A stretch of 64,000 nt of DNA from Patiriisocius_A hiemis (GCF_031846325.1 NZ_JAVRHZ010000001.1:620001-684000); one strand, 5' to 3'. Numbered from the stretch's first letter, positions 23,128-33,267 are shown. Numbers and translations are program-made. Notes: generated by a model from the letters alone, not told the origin.

Positions 23128-25578
23128 CTACAATTTCTTGGCATTTTTAACCTTCTCTTTTGTCAATGCTAAATCTAAAACATCACTCATCTCTTTCACA
23201 TAATGAAAGGTTAGTCCCTTAAGGTACTCAGGCTTAATCTCTTCGATGTCTCGTTTATTGTCTTCACAAAGTAAAATTTCTTTAATTTTGGCTCTTTTTG
23301 CCGCAAGTATTTTTTCTTTAATTCCTCCAACCGGTAATACTTTTCCACGTAATGTTATTTCACCAGTCATAGCAATGCTCTTTTTTACTTTACGTTGCGT
23401 AAACAAAGAAACTAGAGACGTTAACATAGTAATTCCGGCACTAGGCCCATCCTTAGGAGTAGCCCCTTCTGGAACATGAATGTGGATATTGTATTTTTCA
23501 AACACTTCAGGGTCAAGTCCTAATTTTTTTGCATTAGACTTTATAAATTCTAGTGCAATAGTAGCAGACTCCTTCATCACTTTCCCTAAGTTCCCTGTCA
23601 TGGTAAGGTTTCCTTTCCCTTTTGATAGTATTGATTCTATAAATAAAATATCGCCCCCTACTCTAGTCCATGCCAAACCTGTAACCACTCCAGCTACATC
23701 ATTATTCTCGTATTTATTACGTTGTAGTTTTGCAGGTCCTAATGCTTCCAAAACAACTTCATTAGTTACTTTTTTGTCATATTCTTCCTCCATAGCAATT
23801 TTCATTGCTGCATAGCGCACCATTTTTGCAATTTGTTTTTCAAGACCACGCACACCACTTTCCCTTGTGTACCCTTCAACTATTTTTTCTAACTGTGGTT
23901 TTCCTATAGACAAATCTTTTTTAGTAAGTCCATGCTCTACCAGTTGTTTTGGCAATAAATGTTTTTTTGCAATCTCTACCTTTTCTTCAATAGTGTAGCC
24001 AGAAACATTTATAATTTCCATACGGTCACGTAATGCAGGCTGTATAGGTGCTAAGCTATTTGATGTTGCAATAAACATTACTTTAGAAAGGTCATATCCT
24101 AACTCTAAAAAATTATCATAAAAAGCGCTATTCTGTTCTGGATCTAAGACTTCAAGCATAGCACTTGATGGGTCTCCTTGTCCGCCAACTGAAAGTTTAT
24201 CTATCTCATCTAACACAAAAACTGGATTACTTGTACCAGCTTTTTTAAGGCTTTGAATAATACGTCCCGGCATGGCACCAATGTAGGTTTTTCTATGCCC
24301 TCTTATTTCTGCTTCATCTCTTAAACCACCTAAAGAAATACGAACATATTCTCTACCAAGCGCTTCAGCAATAGACTTTCCTAAAGATGTCTTACCAACT
24401 CCAGGAGGTCCATATAGACAGAGAATAGGTGATTTCATATCATTCCTTAGCTTTAAAACTGCTAAATATTCTATAATGCGTTTTTTTACATCATCTAAAC
24501 CATAGTGATCTCTATCTAATATTTTCTTTGCTCTTTTTAAATCGAATTTATCTTTACTAAACTCTTCCCAAGGCAAATCTAATACTAGCTCAAGATAATT
24601 ACGTTGTATGCTATACTCGGCTACTTGAGGGTTCATGCGTTGCAATTTAGAAAGCTCTTTTTTGAAATGCTTTGCTACATCTTCATTCCACTTTTTAGAC
24701 TTCCCTCGTGTGCGCATTTCTTCAATCTCAGCTTCAGAAGAAGTTCCTCCTAACTCTTCTTGAATTGTTTTTAATTGCTGATTTAAAAAGTATTCTCGCT
24801 GTTGTTGATTAATATCACTTTGAACTTTAGACTGAATATCATTTCGTAACGACAGTTTTTGTCGTTCTATATTCATGTACTTTAACGTTTCAAGTGCTCT
24901 ATCTTTTAAATCATTTATTTCTAAAAGCTTTTGCTTCTCTGCAACGTCTATATTGAGGTTAGAAGAAATAAAATTTATTAAGAACGAATTACTTTCAATA
25001 TTTTTTATTGCAAAGGCCGCTTCAGAAGGTATATTAGGACTTTCCTTAATTATTTCTAGAGAAAGTTCTCTAATTGAGTTAATGATTTCATTGAACTCTT
25101 CATTCTCTTTTGCAGGCTTAGCCTCCTTTACAGAGTTAACTTTTGCAGTTAAATAGGGTTCCTTGGTAATTATCTCATTTACCTTAAACCTTTTTTTTCC
25201 TTGAATAACTACTGTTGTATTTCCATCTGGCATTTTGAGTACGCGTAAAATTCGCGCAACTGTCCCTGTTGTATTAATATCATCAATACTAGGGTCTTCT
25301 TTAGACTCATCTTTTTGAGACACAACTCCAATAGTTTTATTTCCATTATTTGTGTCTTTTATGAGTTTAATAGATTTATCACGTCCAGCAGTAATAGGTA
25401 TTACAACTCCTGGAAATAATACTGTATTTCTTAACGGAAGAATAGGAAGAATTTCTGGAAGCTCTTCTTTTTCCATAGCATCTTCATCTTCTGCAGATAA
25501 TAATGGAATTAAATCTGCCTCGTCTTGCAATTCTTGAAATGACAAACTGTCTATTGTTTTTAATTTTGTTTTGGACAT
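23128..25578 (-). CDS. lon: Endopeptidase La (Lon), ATP-dependent
   Basis: An 816-residue cytoplasmic protease. The N-terminal substrate-binding domain (about 40-250) is followed by the AAA+ domain with Walker A GPPGVGKT at 390-397 and Walker B FVLDEID near 454-460. The C-terminal protease domain has Ser713 (PKDGPSAGITML) and Lys756 (GGIKEK), the catalytic dyad. It degrades damaged and regulatory proteins. The gene is complete and probably transcribed alone. Confidence 0.97.
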   Translation of the reverse strand: MSKTKLKTIDSLSFQELQDEADLIPLLSAEDEDAMEKEELPEILPILPLRNTVLFPGVVIPITAGRDKSIKLIKDTNNGNKTIGVVSQKDESKEDPSIDDINTTGTVARILRVLKMPDGNTTVVIQGKKRFKVNEIITKEPYLTAKVNSVKEAKPAKENEEFNEIINSIRELSLEIIKESPNIPSEAAFAIKNIESNSFLINFISSNLNIDVAEKQKLLEINDLKDRALETLKYMNIERQKLSLRNDIQSKVQSDINQQQREYFLNQQLKTIQEELGGTSSEAEIEEMRTRGKSKKWNEDVAKHFKKELSKLQRMNPQVAEYSIQRNYLELVLDLPWEEFSKDKFDLKRAKKILDRDHYGLDDVKKRIIEYLAVLKLRNDMKSPILCLYGPPGVGKTSLGKSIAEALGREYVRISLGGLRDEAEIRGHRKTYIGAMPGRIIQSLKKAGTSNPVFVLDEIDKLSVGGQGDPSSAMLEVLDPEQNSAFYDNFLELGYDLSKVMFIATSNSLAPIQPALRDRMEIINVSGYTIEEKVEIAKKHLLPKQLVEHGLTKKDLSIGKPQLEKIVEGYTRESGVRGLEKQIAKMVRYAAMKIAMEEEYDKKVTNEVVLEALGPAKLQRNKYENNDVAGVVTGLAWTRVGGDILFIESILSKGKGNLTMTGNLGKVMKESATIALEFIKSNAKKLGLDPEVFEKYNIHIHVPEGATPKDGPSAGITMLTSLVSLFTQRKVKKSIAMTGEITLRGKVLPVGGIKEKILAAKRAKIKEILLCEDNKRDIEEIKPEYLKGLTFHYVKEMSDVLDLALTKEKVKNAKKL

Positions 25579-25808
25579 ATATATAAGTACGACATTGTGT
25601 CACCGAAATAGAGTGTACAACAATGCTATTTTACAATTAGTATTTTATTAATTTACTGAAATACAAATAATTACATATTATTACAGTAATACTTCACCCT
25701 AATAACGCCAATAGTTATGCCACATACTAAAAATTTATATAACAAATTTTAAATACAACTGTAACAATTTAATACAAGGCGTATCTTTATAGAAAACCAT
25801 ACAAGTTT

Positions 25809-26360
25809 TTGTCATTAACCAACCAAAATATTGAATCGTTATTACCCCTTTGTAAAAAAGGAAATCAGCTAGCACAACTAGAAGTGTACAACCGATACCA
25901 AAAAGCTATGTACAATACAGCAATACGCATTGTAAAAGATACCGCAGAAGCAGAAGATGTAATGCAAGAATCTTTTATTACAGCTTTTAACAAACTACAT
26001 ACTTTTAAAGGGGACGCAACATTTGGAGCTTGGCTAAAAAGAATTGTTGTGAATAATAGTATTACACAATATAAAAAATCACAACGCTATGTAGCTATAG
26101 CAGAAGAAAACCTATTAGAGGTTGAAGAGGCCGGAAGTAGTATTACAGAAGAAGAATACAAATCCATGAAAGCATCTCAAGTTCTCGAAAGTATGGAGTC
26201 TATTCATGACAATTATAGACAAGTATTAAGTCTTCATTTTATTGAAGGTTTTGATTATGAAGAAATCTGTGACATACTACAAATAAGCTATGCAAATTGT
26301 AGAACACTAATTTCTAGAGCAAAAGAAAGTTTACGAAAAAAAATAGCACTTGCATCATGA
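25809..26360 (+). CDS. ECF-type RNA polymerase sigma factor
   Basis: A 183-residue sigma-70 family protein with region 2 (YQKAMYNTAIRIVKDTAEAEDVMQESFITAFNKLHTF, about residues 29-66) and region 4 (LSLHFIEGFDYEEICDILQISYANCRTLISRAKESLRK, about 139-177). The start is TTG at 25809: a stop lies in frame at 25770 and no ATG occurs before residue 32, inside region 2. It overlaps the next gene by 4 bases (ATGA). It probably directs transcription of its own operon; the trigger is unknown. Confidence 0.9.
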   Translation: MSLTNQNIESLLPLCKKGNQLAQLEVYNRYQKAMYNTAIRIVKDTAEAEDVMQESFITAFNKLHTFKGDATFGAWLKRIVVNNSITQYKKSQRYVAIAEENLLEVEEAGSSITEEEYKSMKASQVLESMESIHDNYRQVLSLHFIEGFDYEEICDILQISYANCRTLISRAKESLRKKIALAS

Positions 26361-26902
26361 AAAATGATATAGAAAAAATTTTTAAAGACTTAGACGGTAG
26401 TTTTGATGTACACGAAACTCCTCTTGGACACCAAAGTAGGTTTTTAGCAAAGCTGGACAACAATAGAAAAGCACCCGTTAAAAAAATAAATTGGTGGAAA
26501 CCATTATCAATAGCTGCTTCATTAACACTTTTGGTCACACTTGGATTTAACTTTTTTACATCTAAAGATCAAGTTAGTGGAGAATTAGCTAGTGTTTCTC
26601 CAGAAATGGAAAAAACACAATCCTTTTTTATAACAACCATCAATAAAGAAGTTTTAAAGCTTAAAAGTTTTGAAAACGCCGAAACCAAAGTTTTAATTGA
26701 TGATGCACTTTTACAAATAAATACACTTGAAAAAGAGTATCAAGGATTAAAAAAAGATTTGATAGAGAGCGGTAATGATAAGCGAGTAATTTATGCAATG
26801 ATTACCAACTTTCAGAAGCGAGTAGATTTACTTGAACAGGTTATTACAACCATAGAAGAAATAGAAACACTTAAAGAATTAAAAAATGAAACAATTATTT
26901 AA
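26357..26902 (+). CDS. Putative anti-sigma factor, single-pass membrane protein
   Basis: A 181-residue protein with a cytoplasmic N-terminus of about 45 residues, one membrane helix (about 49-67, PLSIAASLTLLVTLGFNFF) and a helical, coiled-coil-like outer domain. The ATG overlaps the sigma gene stop (ATGA), a layout typical of sigma/anti-sigma pairs. No zinc-type anti-sigma motif (HxxxCxxC) is present. The assignment rests on order, topology and coupling. Confidence 0.75.
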   Translation: MKNDIEKIFKDLDGSFDVHETPLGHQSRFLAKLDNNRKAPVKKINWWKPLSIAASLTLLVTLGFNFFTSKDQVSGELASVSPEMEKTQSFFITTINKEVLKLKSFENAETKVLIDDALLQINTLEKEYQGLKKDLIESGNDKRVIYAMITNFQKRVDLLEQVITTIEEIETLKELKNETII

Positions 26903-27986
26903 CACACCCTTGCTATTATTATTGCTAGTACCAGCTTTGGTATTTGCAAATAATGATAAGTTTAAGGGAAAGTACACAAAAGAGAAAAAGATAAATAAAG
27001 AGTATTCAGTAAATGCAAATGCTGGGCTAAGAGTGAACAACAGCTATGGAAATATAGATATTGTTACTTGGAGTGAAAACAGAACGGTAATAGAAGTTAC
27101 AATTAAGACAAATGGTGACGATGAAGAAATGGTAAAAAAGCGATTGGATGAAATTACTGTAGATTTTACTGCCAATGGATCTTTAGTTACTGCTACAACT
27201 AACTTTGGAAACAAAAAGAAAAACAATTCTTGGAGCTGGTGGGGTGATGGAAACAAGAACAAAAAAGTTTCTATGGAAGTAAACTACAAAATTAAATTAC
27301 CAAAAACGAATACTGTAGATCTTGATAATGACTACGGAGCAATTAATATTAATGACTTAGATGGTAATGCAAAAATTAATTGTGACTATGGGCAACTCAT
27401 CATTGGATCTCTTAATGCTGAAGATAACTACCTAAATTTTGACTATACAAACAAGTCAGCAATTGGATTTATGAAGAGCGGAAAAATAAATGCAGATTAT
27501 TCTTCATTTAGTTTAGGAAAAACTGAATCTTTAGAATTAACCGCAGACTACACAAAATCTGAAATAGGAACAGTTACTAATATCAATTATAACTGTGACT
27601 ATGGAAAAGTGCAAATTGGCAAAGCAGGAGATATAATAGGTCGTGGCGACTATGTAAATCAAAGCATAGGGACTGTTTCTGGAAGTATTAATTTAAATAC
27701 AGATTATGGTTCTATCTCTATAGATAGATTAACCAGTACGGCTAAAGATGTAACTATTCGCTCAGAATACACCGGAGTTAAACTAGGCTATGATAGTGGT
27801 TACAGTTTTAATTTTATTATCAACCTAGAATATGCTGGACTAAATGGAGAGGAAAACCTTGTAGTAACTAAATCCTCAAAAGATGGTTCAGATAAATCAT
27901 ATGAAGGATATCACGGAAACAACAATAGTGGAAACACTATGAATATTAATTCAGATTACGGCGGCGTAACACTTAAAAAGTACTAA
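26886..27986 (+). CDS. DUF4097-type beta-solenoid protein, exported
   Basis: A 366-residue protein with a signal peptide (MKQLFNTPLLLLLLVPALVFAN). After residue 40 it is built of short beta repeats, many ending in DYG or DYx followed by xIG, at a spacing of about 20 residues (for example NCDYGQLIIGSLNAED and NCDYGKVQIGKAGD). This is the DUF4097/putative-adhesin type of beta-helix. It overlaps the anti-sigma gene by 17 bases. A role in envelope stress or surface structure is likely but not proven. Confidence 0.8.
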   Translation: MKQLFNTPLLLLLLVPALVFANNDKFKGKYTKEKKINKEYSVNANAGLRVNNSYGNIDIVTWSENRTVIEVTIKTNGDDEEMVKKRLDEITVDFTANGSLVTATTNFGNKKKNNSWSWWGDGNKNKKVSMEVNYKIKLPKTNTVDLDNDYGAININDLDGNAKINCDYGQLIIGSLNAEDNYLNFDYTNKSAIGFMKSGKINADYSSFSLGKTESLELTADYTKSEIGTVTNINYNCDYGKVQIGKAGDIIGRGDYVNQSIGTVSGSINLNTDYGSISIDRLTSTAKDVTIRSEYTGVKLGYDSGYSFNFIINLEYAGLNGEENLVVTKSSKDGSDKSYEGYHGNNNSGNTMNINSDYGGVTLKKY

Positions 27987-28006
27987 TTAAACAAAAGATT
28001 ATAACC

Positions 28007-28738
28007 ATGAAAAACTTGAAAAAAGCAGCATTTCTATTCCTTACTGTAACATTTATTACTAATGCTTCAGCACAATGGGGAAAAAATAAAAAAGTAGTAG
28101 GAAATGGTAATGTAACTACCAAAACAGTTTCTACAGGAGAATATGATGCAATAAAAGCACAAGGCTCTATGGATTTTATTCTAGTAGATGGTAACGAAGG
28201 TTCCATTTCGGTAACAACAGATGATAACTTACATGATTATATCATTATTGAAACTAATGGAGATGAACTTATTATTAAAAAGAAAAAAGGCGTAAACCTT
28301 AGAACTAAAAAAGGAATTAAAATTGAAATTCCAATTAGAGACATTTCTGAAGCAACCCTAACAGGAAGTGGAGATTTATATGGTAAAACTAAAATTAAAG
28401 CCAATAATTTTGCAACTAAACTTACGGGTTCTGGAGATGTTAGGTTAGAAATTGATGCAAGTAATGTTTATGCTAAAGTTACGGGTAGTGGCGATATGAG
28501 TTTAAGAGGGTCTGCTTCAAATTTTGAACTAACACTTACTGGTAGTGGAGATTATGATGGTAAAGAATTAAAAGCAGATAATACGGAAGTTACAGTATCT
28601 GGTTCTGGAGACGCTAGTGTATATGCAAAAAATAGTATTAAAGCTAGAGTTAACGGCTCTGGAGATATAGAGTATTACGGAAACCCATCTAACAAAGACA
28701 CCAAGGTTAACGGCTCTGGAGATATAGATGGAAATTAA
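28007..28738 (+). CDS. GIN-domain (DUF2807) exported protein with GSGD repeats
   Basis: A 243-residue protein with a signal peptide ending near ASA (residue 22). GSGD occurs seven times, at residues 120, 141, 160, 179, 199, 217 and 236, a steady period of 18-21 residues that fits a beta-helix coil. The family is common in Bacteroidota and often lies beside ECF sigma systems, as here. It may act together with the DUF4097 protein encoded 20 bases upstream. No enzyme motif is seen. Confidence 0.85.
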   Translation: MKNLKKAAFLFLTVTFITNASAQWGKNKKVVGNGNVTTKTVSTGEYDAIKAQGSMDFILVDGNEGSISVTTDDNLHDYIIIETNGDELIIKKKKGVNLRTKKGIKIEIPIRDISEATLTGSGDLYGKTKIKANNFATKLTGSGDVRLEIDASNVYAKVTGSGDMSLRGSASNFELTLTGSGDYDGKELKADNTEVTVSGSGDASVYAKNSIKARVNGSGDIEYYGNPSNKDTKVNGSGDIDGN

Positions 28739-28763
28739 TACAGAGGAAGTCATTCATCAAATC

Positions 28764-28791
28764 AAAAAAGCGGCTCTAGAGCCGCTTTTTT
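28764..28791. terminator. Bidirectional terminator after the sigma/GIN operon
   Basis: A 28-base perfect palindrome (AAAAAAGCGGCTCT and its complement), GC-rich at the centre with A and T runs at the ends. It lies between the GIN gene and the convergent lipoprotein gene. Confidence 0.88.
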
Positions 28792-28816
28792 AATTGTATA
28801 AAGTTTGCTTACTTTT

Positions 28817-30199
28817 TTATAACTGTAAAAAGAACAATCCGTTGGTAATTTCATAAACTGTTGGGTCAACACCTGCCGGGTCTGTAGCTGTATATATAAA
28901 GCTTGCTTCCATTTCTCCTGTTTCAGGATCATAACTGCTTACTACAAAAGTTCCTGCTACTGACGTGAAGTTAATTTCTCCATTTTCAAAATCTGGATTA
29001 TATGACGCTGTAACTTCATCTCCGTTTACAGCTTCAGCAACAAACGTATATGAACCAGTTGTAATTTCAGTTGGAAAAGAGATTCTAATTTCTTGTTCTG
29101 CTGGGTCTATAGTCCTAACTGTTGTGTACTCTATTTCGTTAATTACAGAATTAAATGTTTGTATATTATCTGGTGTGTAAGTCACATCATCTACATCTGC
29201 AACAAAAGGTTCTGTAGATGGCTCAGGTGTGTAGTTTACAGAAAAGCTACCCTCTGTTACTTCAACTGAATCTGCACCTGTTCCTGTTTGATCTACTCCT
29301 GTAAATTCAAAAGTAGCGGTAATTTTACCTCCTTGCGTACTAAACTGTGTAATTGTAATTGTACCAGGGTCTGAGGTTAAATTAGGAGAACCATCTCCTA
29401 AATTAAATATTCCAATAAGCTGGGTACCATCAGATATATTTACCATGTCAAAAGTCCCTACTCCAGTAGCTTCTGGTATATCTATACGAATATTTCTACC
29501 GTTTTCATTTACAGCAATAATTTTAATTACTGGAACTTCTGCAATAACTTCTCTAGTTACATTAATCTCTACTGGCACAAAATCAGAATCATTAACTCTA
29601 GCAAAGAACTCATCTACCTCTTCACCACCCGTATCTTGATCAATTGTGTAAGGAATTTGATTAAAAGAACCTCCTTCGACAGCTATAGTTTCAATTACAG
29701 GGTTTCCATTATCATCAAACAATGGATTTCCAGAACTGTCTTGTGCTTGTCTAACCCCTAAAAAATCAAAAGCACCTGTAACAAAAAGTTCTTCTGTGTT
29801 AAATTCTGTAATTGTTAAAGACCCTGTACCACTTTGTGCTCCAAGGGTTGTGTATGGTTGATCCGCTTCTTCAGCAAGTACATAAGATGCAAAATTAGGA
29901 ACTCCACTTCCGGCAGTTAGATCAAAAGTACCAACATTAGCATTTTCAAAAAATAGTGTTACAGTATCACCCGCATCATTTGTTGCGATAATTGACATAG
30001 AGCCATCTTCAAATAAAGTAGCAGTAATATCTGCTGCTTCAAAAGTACCATCACCAGGATTACATAAAAATTGTCCAGGTTCTGCAGTAACATTTACTTC
30101 ATCAATAAATTCTCCAGATAGCGGTTCGTTATCACAAGATGAAAGTAAGATAAGGGAAAGTAGTAAAACTAAACTTTTAACAAGTCGAAGTTTTTTCAT
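28817..30199 (-). CDS. Lipoprotein with three tandem DUF6252-like domains
   Basis: A 460-residue lipoprotein (lipobox LLSSC, Cys near residue 23). After a short linker it contains three similar domains of about 140 residues. Each has a GTFD/GSYTF strand, then a GSLTITEF, GTITITQF or GTFVVSSY strand, then FDFLGV, FEFTGV or FIYTA, and ends EGGSF, EGSF or NGLF. This matches DUF6252, a family of unknown function that usually has fewer copies. It is probably on the outer membrane or periplasmic side. It is convergent with the GIN-domain gene. Confidence 0.75.
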   Translation of the reverse strand: MKKLRLVKSLVLLLSLILLSSCDNEPLSGEFIDEVNVTAEPGQFLCNPGDGTFEAADITATLFEDGSMSIIATNDAGDTVTLFFENANVGTFDLTAGSGVPNFASYVLAEEADQPYTTLGAQSGTGSLTITEFNTEELFVTGAFDFLGVRQAQDSSGNPLFDDNGNPVIETIAVEGGSFNQIPYTIDQDTGGEEVDEFFARVNDSDFVPVEINVTREVIAEVPVIKIIAVNENGRNIRIDIPEATGVGTFDMVNISDGTQLIGIFNLGDGSPNLTSDPGTITITQFSTQGGKITATFEFTGVDQTGTGADSVEVTEGSFSVNYTPEPSTEPFVADVDDVTYTPDNIQTFNSVINEIEYTTVRTIDPAEQEIRISFPTEITTGSYTFVAEAVNGDEVTASYNPDFENGEINFTSVAGTFVVSSYDPETGEMEASFIYTATDPAGVDPTVYEITNGLFFLQL

Positions 30200-30248
30200 A
30201 ACTAAGTAGATTTATTTGGTAATAACAGCAAACATAAATAAAAATTGT

Positions 30249-31634
30249 CTATTTGGTGGAAAATCTTGGTACTCTAAGCAATAAAATAACACCAATTCCG
30301 AAGAAAACGATAAGAAATAAAACAGAGTTCCTCATACTTCCTGTTACTTGATCTATAAAACCATAAATTAACATCCCAATGACTATTCCTATCTTTTCAG
30401 CAACATCATAAAAACTAAAATAGGATGTAGTATCGTTTGTTTCTGGGAGAAATTTAGAATATGTTGAACGAGATAAGGATTGAATACCACCCATCACTAA
30501 ACCTACTACTCCGGCAGTAACATAAAACTCCATTGAACTAGTTATAAAATAAGCAGTAATACAAATTGCTACCCAGATACCATTAATAACAATAAGCGTA
30601 TTGATATTTCCAAACTTGGTAGATGCACGAGAGGTTAGTATTGCTCCAACTACAGCTACTAATTGGATAATGAGTATACTAAGTATAAGCCCTAATGTTT
30701 TTTCATCGTCACCTCCCCAATTAATCTCTTGTTCTCCAAAATAAGTGGCTACAAGCATAACTGTTTGTACTGCCATACTGTAGATAAAAAATGCTCCTAA
30801 ATATCTTTTAAGTTGAAAGTTTTCAGAAAGTGAATTATATACCTTCCTTAATTCAGAAAAACCATTAAATAAAACTTTACTAGTAACTTTTCGATTTGAT
30901 TTGTTTCCTTTCGGTAAAAAATAAAATGAATATTGACTAAAACCAATCCACCATACTCCTACAGTTACAAAAGAAACTTGCATAGCCTTAATCGAAGCTG
31001 CCCCTTTTGCGGTATCCAAAGCAGTTTGAATTTCAGCTTCTGTACCATTCTCCAAAATTGAATTTGAAATACTAATATCAAACCCAAATACAGAGGGAAA
31101 CATTACCATTGCTAAATTAAAAATAAGTAATACGACACTCCCAATATAGCCTAGAGAATATCCCTTCGCGCTAATACTATCTTGTTGTTCTTTAAATGCC
31201 ACATCTGGCAAATATGAATTATAGAACACCAAACTTCCCCAAAAACCAATTAATCCTAAAAAATATAAAAGCAAGCTTGTGTATATATGCTCTAAACTAA
31301 AAAAGTACAATCCAATACAAGACAAACCTCCTAGATAACAAAAAAACTTCATAAATGTTTTCTTGTTACCTACATAATCTGCAATTCCAGATAGTAATGG
31401 AGATATAAATGCAACAACTAAAAAAGCTGCTGCAGTCACATAACTAATAAGAGGTGTGCTTCTTATTTCACCTCCAAAAACAACTATAGTTTCAATTTCT
31501 GCTTTACTAAATAGCGCTCCATAAAATATTGGAAATACAGCAGAGGCAATAACTAAGCTATATACACTATTTGCCCAATCATAAAATGCCCAAGCATTTA
31601 ATAGTTTTTTACTTCCTTTTGCTAAGTCTGCCAT
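30249..31634 (-). CDS. MFS transporter, UMF1-like
   Basis: A 461-residue protein with about 12 membrane helices. The start KLLNAWAFYDWANSVYSLVIAS is the hallmark of the UMF1 (Atg22-like) branch of the major facilitator superfamily, and a second hallmark lies near GVVGLVMGGIQSLSRSTYSKFLPE (about residues 366-389). The members of this branch in bacteria lack a known substrate. The gene is probably transcribed alone. Confidence 0.88.
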   Translation of the reverse strand: MADLAKGSKKLLNAWAFYDWANSVYSLVIASAVFPIFYGALFSKAEIETIVVFGGEIRSTPLISYVTAAAFLVVAFISPLLSGIADYVGNKKTFMKFFCYLGGLSCIGLYFFSLEHIYTSLLLYFLGLIGFWGSLVFYNSYLPDVAFKEQQDSISAKGYSLGYIGSVVLLIFNLAMVMFPSVFGFDISISNSILENGTEAEIQTALDTAKGAASIKAMQVSFVTVGVWWIGFSQYSFYFLPKGNKSNRKVTSKVLFNGFSELRKVYNSLSENFQLKRYLGAFFIYSMAVQTVMLVATYFGEQEINWGGDDEKTLGLILSILIIQLVAVVGAILTSRASTKFGNINTLIVINGIWVAICITAYFITSSMEFYVTAGVVGLVMGGIQSLSRSTYSKFLPETNDTTSYFSFYDVAEKIGIVIGMLIYGFIDQVTGSMRNSVLFLIVFFGIGVILLLRVPRFSTK

Positions 31635-31645
31635 GAGGTTAAATT

Positions 31646-31670
31646 TAAAAAGCCACCCTTTAAGGTGGCT
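31646..31670 (-). terminator. Intrinsic terminator of the M48 peptidase gene
   Basis: AGCCACC and its complement GGTGGCT with a 6-base loop. On the minus strand it follows the M48 stop codon by about 30 bases and is followed by a run of T. Confidence 0.8.
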
Positions 31671-31701
31671 CTAAAGTAACAAATTCTGTTTTAAGGCAAT
31701 G

Positions 31702-32523
31702 TTATTTTCTAAAAGAAGTAACCCCAAATTTTCGTGCCTCTGCACGAGCTTCTGGTGCCCATTGTTTAATGTTATTAATACGGGTGTCACTAGAAGGGTG
31801 CGTACTTAAAAACTCTGGTGGAGCTCCTCCTCCAGCATTTGCTTTCATACGTTGCCAAAGCTCTGCGCCCACTATAGGGTCATATCCTGCTATAGCCATT
31901 AGTGTTAAGCCAATACGGTCTGCTTCAGTCTCATGACCCCTACTAAAAGGAAGCATAACAGCAACATTGGAACCTATACCATATGCTTGATTAAAAATTT
32001 GCTGATTTTTTGGGTCCTTACTTAAGGCTACATTACCAGCTACAGCACCTAAAGCCTGTAATTGTCCTGCACTCATACGCTGTTGCCCATGGTTAGCTAA
32101 TGCATGAGCCACTTCATGACCCATCACGGCAGCTACTCCTGCTTCATTTTGAGTGATTGGTAATATACCTGTGTAAAAAACTATCTTTCCGCCAGGCATA
32201 CACCATGCATTTACTGCTGGATCATCTACAAGGTTGTAGTCCCATTGGTATTCTGACAAATAACCAGCATAACCATTTGCCGTAAGGTAACGTTCTGCTG
32301 CAACCGAAATTTTTTGTCCAACATTTTTAATCATTCTAGCGTCAGATGTTCCTGTGACTACTTTGTTTTCAGATAAAAAAGCATCATACTGTTGAAATGC
32401 CATGGGAAGTAACTGTGAATTAGGTACTAATGCAAGTGTTTTTTTACCTGTAAAAGGGTTTGTTGTACAGGCAGAAATTGCCAAAATAACTATAAGAAGT
32501 GCTACTACTTTTTTAAGTTTCAT
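31702..32523 (-). CDS. M48-family metallopeptidase lipoprotein
   Basis: A 273-residue lipoprotein (lipobox AISAC, Cys near residue 19) of the BepA/LoiP-like M48 group. The zinc motif HEVAHALANHG is near residues 139-149, and the third ligand Glu lies in HETEADRIGL near 202-211. These proteases act in the periplasm on outer-membrane protein quality control. It is divergent from the following lipoprotein gene. Confidence 0.9.
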   Translation of the reverse strand: MKLKKVVALLIVILAISACTTNPFTGKKTLALVPNSQLLPMAFQQYDAFLSENKVVTGTSDARMIKNVGQKISVAAERYLTANGYAGYLSEYQWDYNLVDDPAVNAWCMPGGKIVFYTGILPITQNEAGVAAVMGHEVAHALANHGQQRMSAGQLQALGAVAGNVALSKDPKNQQIFNQAYGIGSNVAVMLPFSRGHETEADRIGLTLMAIAGYDPIVGAELWQRMKANAGGGAPPEFLSTHPSSDTRINNIKQWAPEARAEARKFGVTSFRK

Positions 32524-32690
32524 AATGTCGATGTGTTAATTATCTATAAAATTAAGGATATATACTATCAAACAAAACAAAAAGTATGCAAAAAAGTATT
32601 CTCAAGATTATTTTTCGATAAAAACACTAATTGTGTTGATAAAACAAAAATGGAACGGCTTTTGTTATCCTTATACAAAACACACTTATT

Positions 32691-33173
32691 ATGAAAAAAA
32701 TATTTATCCTTTTTACAATCGCAGCCACTACTTTATTTACATCTTGTACAGATGAAACTATTATTGAAGAAAACTTCTTCTTGGCACAAACTTTTGAAGT
32801 AACTACAACATTATTTTTTAATTCAAATACAAATATTTACGAAACAGATTTTATATCTATCCCTAGTAATATAGAGGTTTTTGAGAGTGATGCAATCTTA
32901 GCATATCGATTAGAAGCTGTTGCCAATGGTAACGATGTGTGGAGTCAATTACCTCAAAATTTCTTTTTAAGTAATGGAGATATCATTCAGTATGTGTTCA
33001 ATCATACTTTCTTTGATGTTCAGGTGCAATTAGATGGCCAATATGACCCTAATACGTTACCTGTTGATTTTACAGACAATCAAACATTTCGTTTTGTAGT
33101 GGTGCCATCAGAATTTGCAAATGCAAATATGACAATGGAGCAAGCTATTGAAACCTTTAATCTTCAATACTAA
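32691..33173 (+). CDS. Hypothetical lipoprotein, 160 aa
   Basis: A 160-residue protein with a lipoprotein signal (MKKIFILFTIAATTLFTSC, Cys19) followed by an acidic linker and a beta-rich domain with YRLEAVANGNDVWSQLPQNF near residues 71-90. I do not recognise the family. Such short lipoproteins are common in Flavobacteriaceae. It is upstream of msrB with a 94-base gap, so shared transcription is uncertain. Confidence 0.75.
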   Translation: MKKIFILFTIAATTLFTSCTDETIIEENFFLAQTFEVTTTLFFNSNTNIYETDFISIPSNIEVFESDAILAYRLEAVANGNDVWSQLPQNFFLSNGDIIQYVFNHTFFDVQVQLDGQYDPNTLPVDFTDNQTFRFVVVPSEFANANMTMEQAIETFNLQY

Positions 33174-33267
33174 TTGTATTTTTTTATGATAGTATTTACA
33201 ATTTATTACGACTATTCGTAAAAAATCATCGTATATTAAATACAATCATTAAAATACACACATTGTT

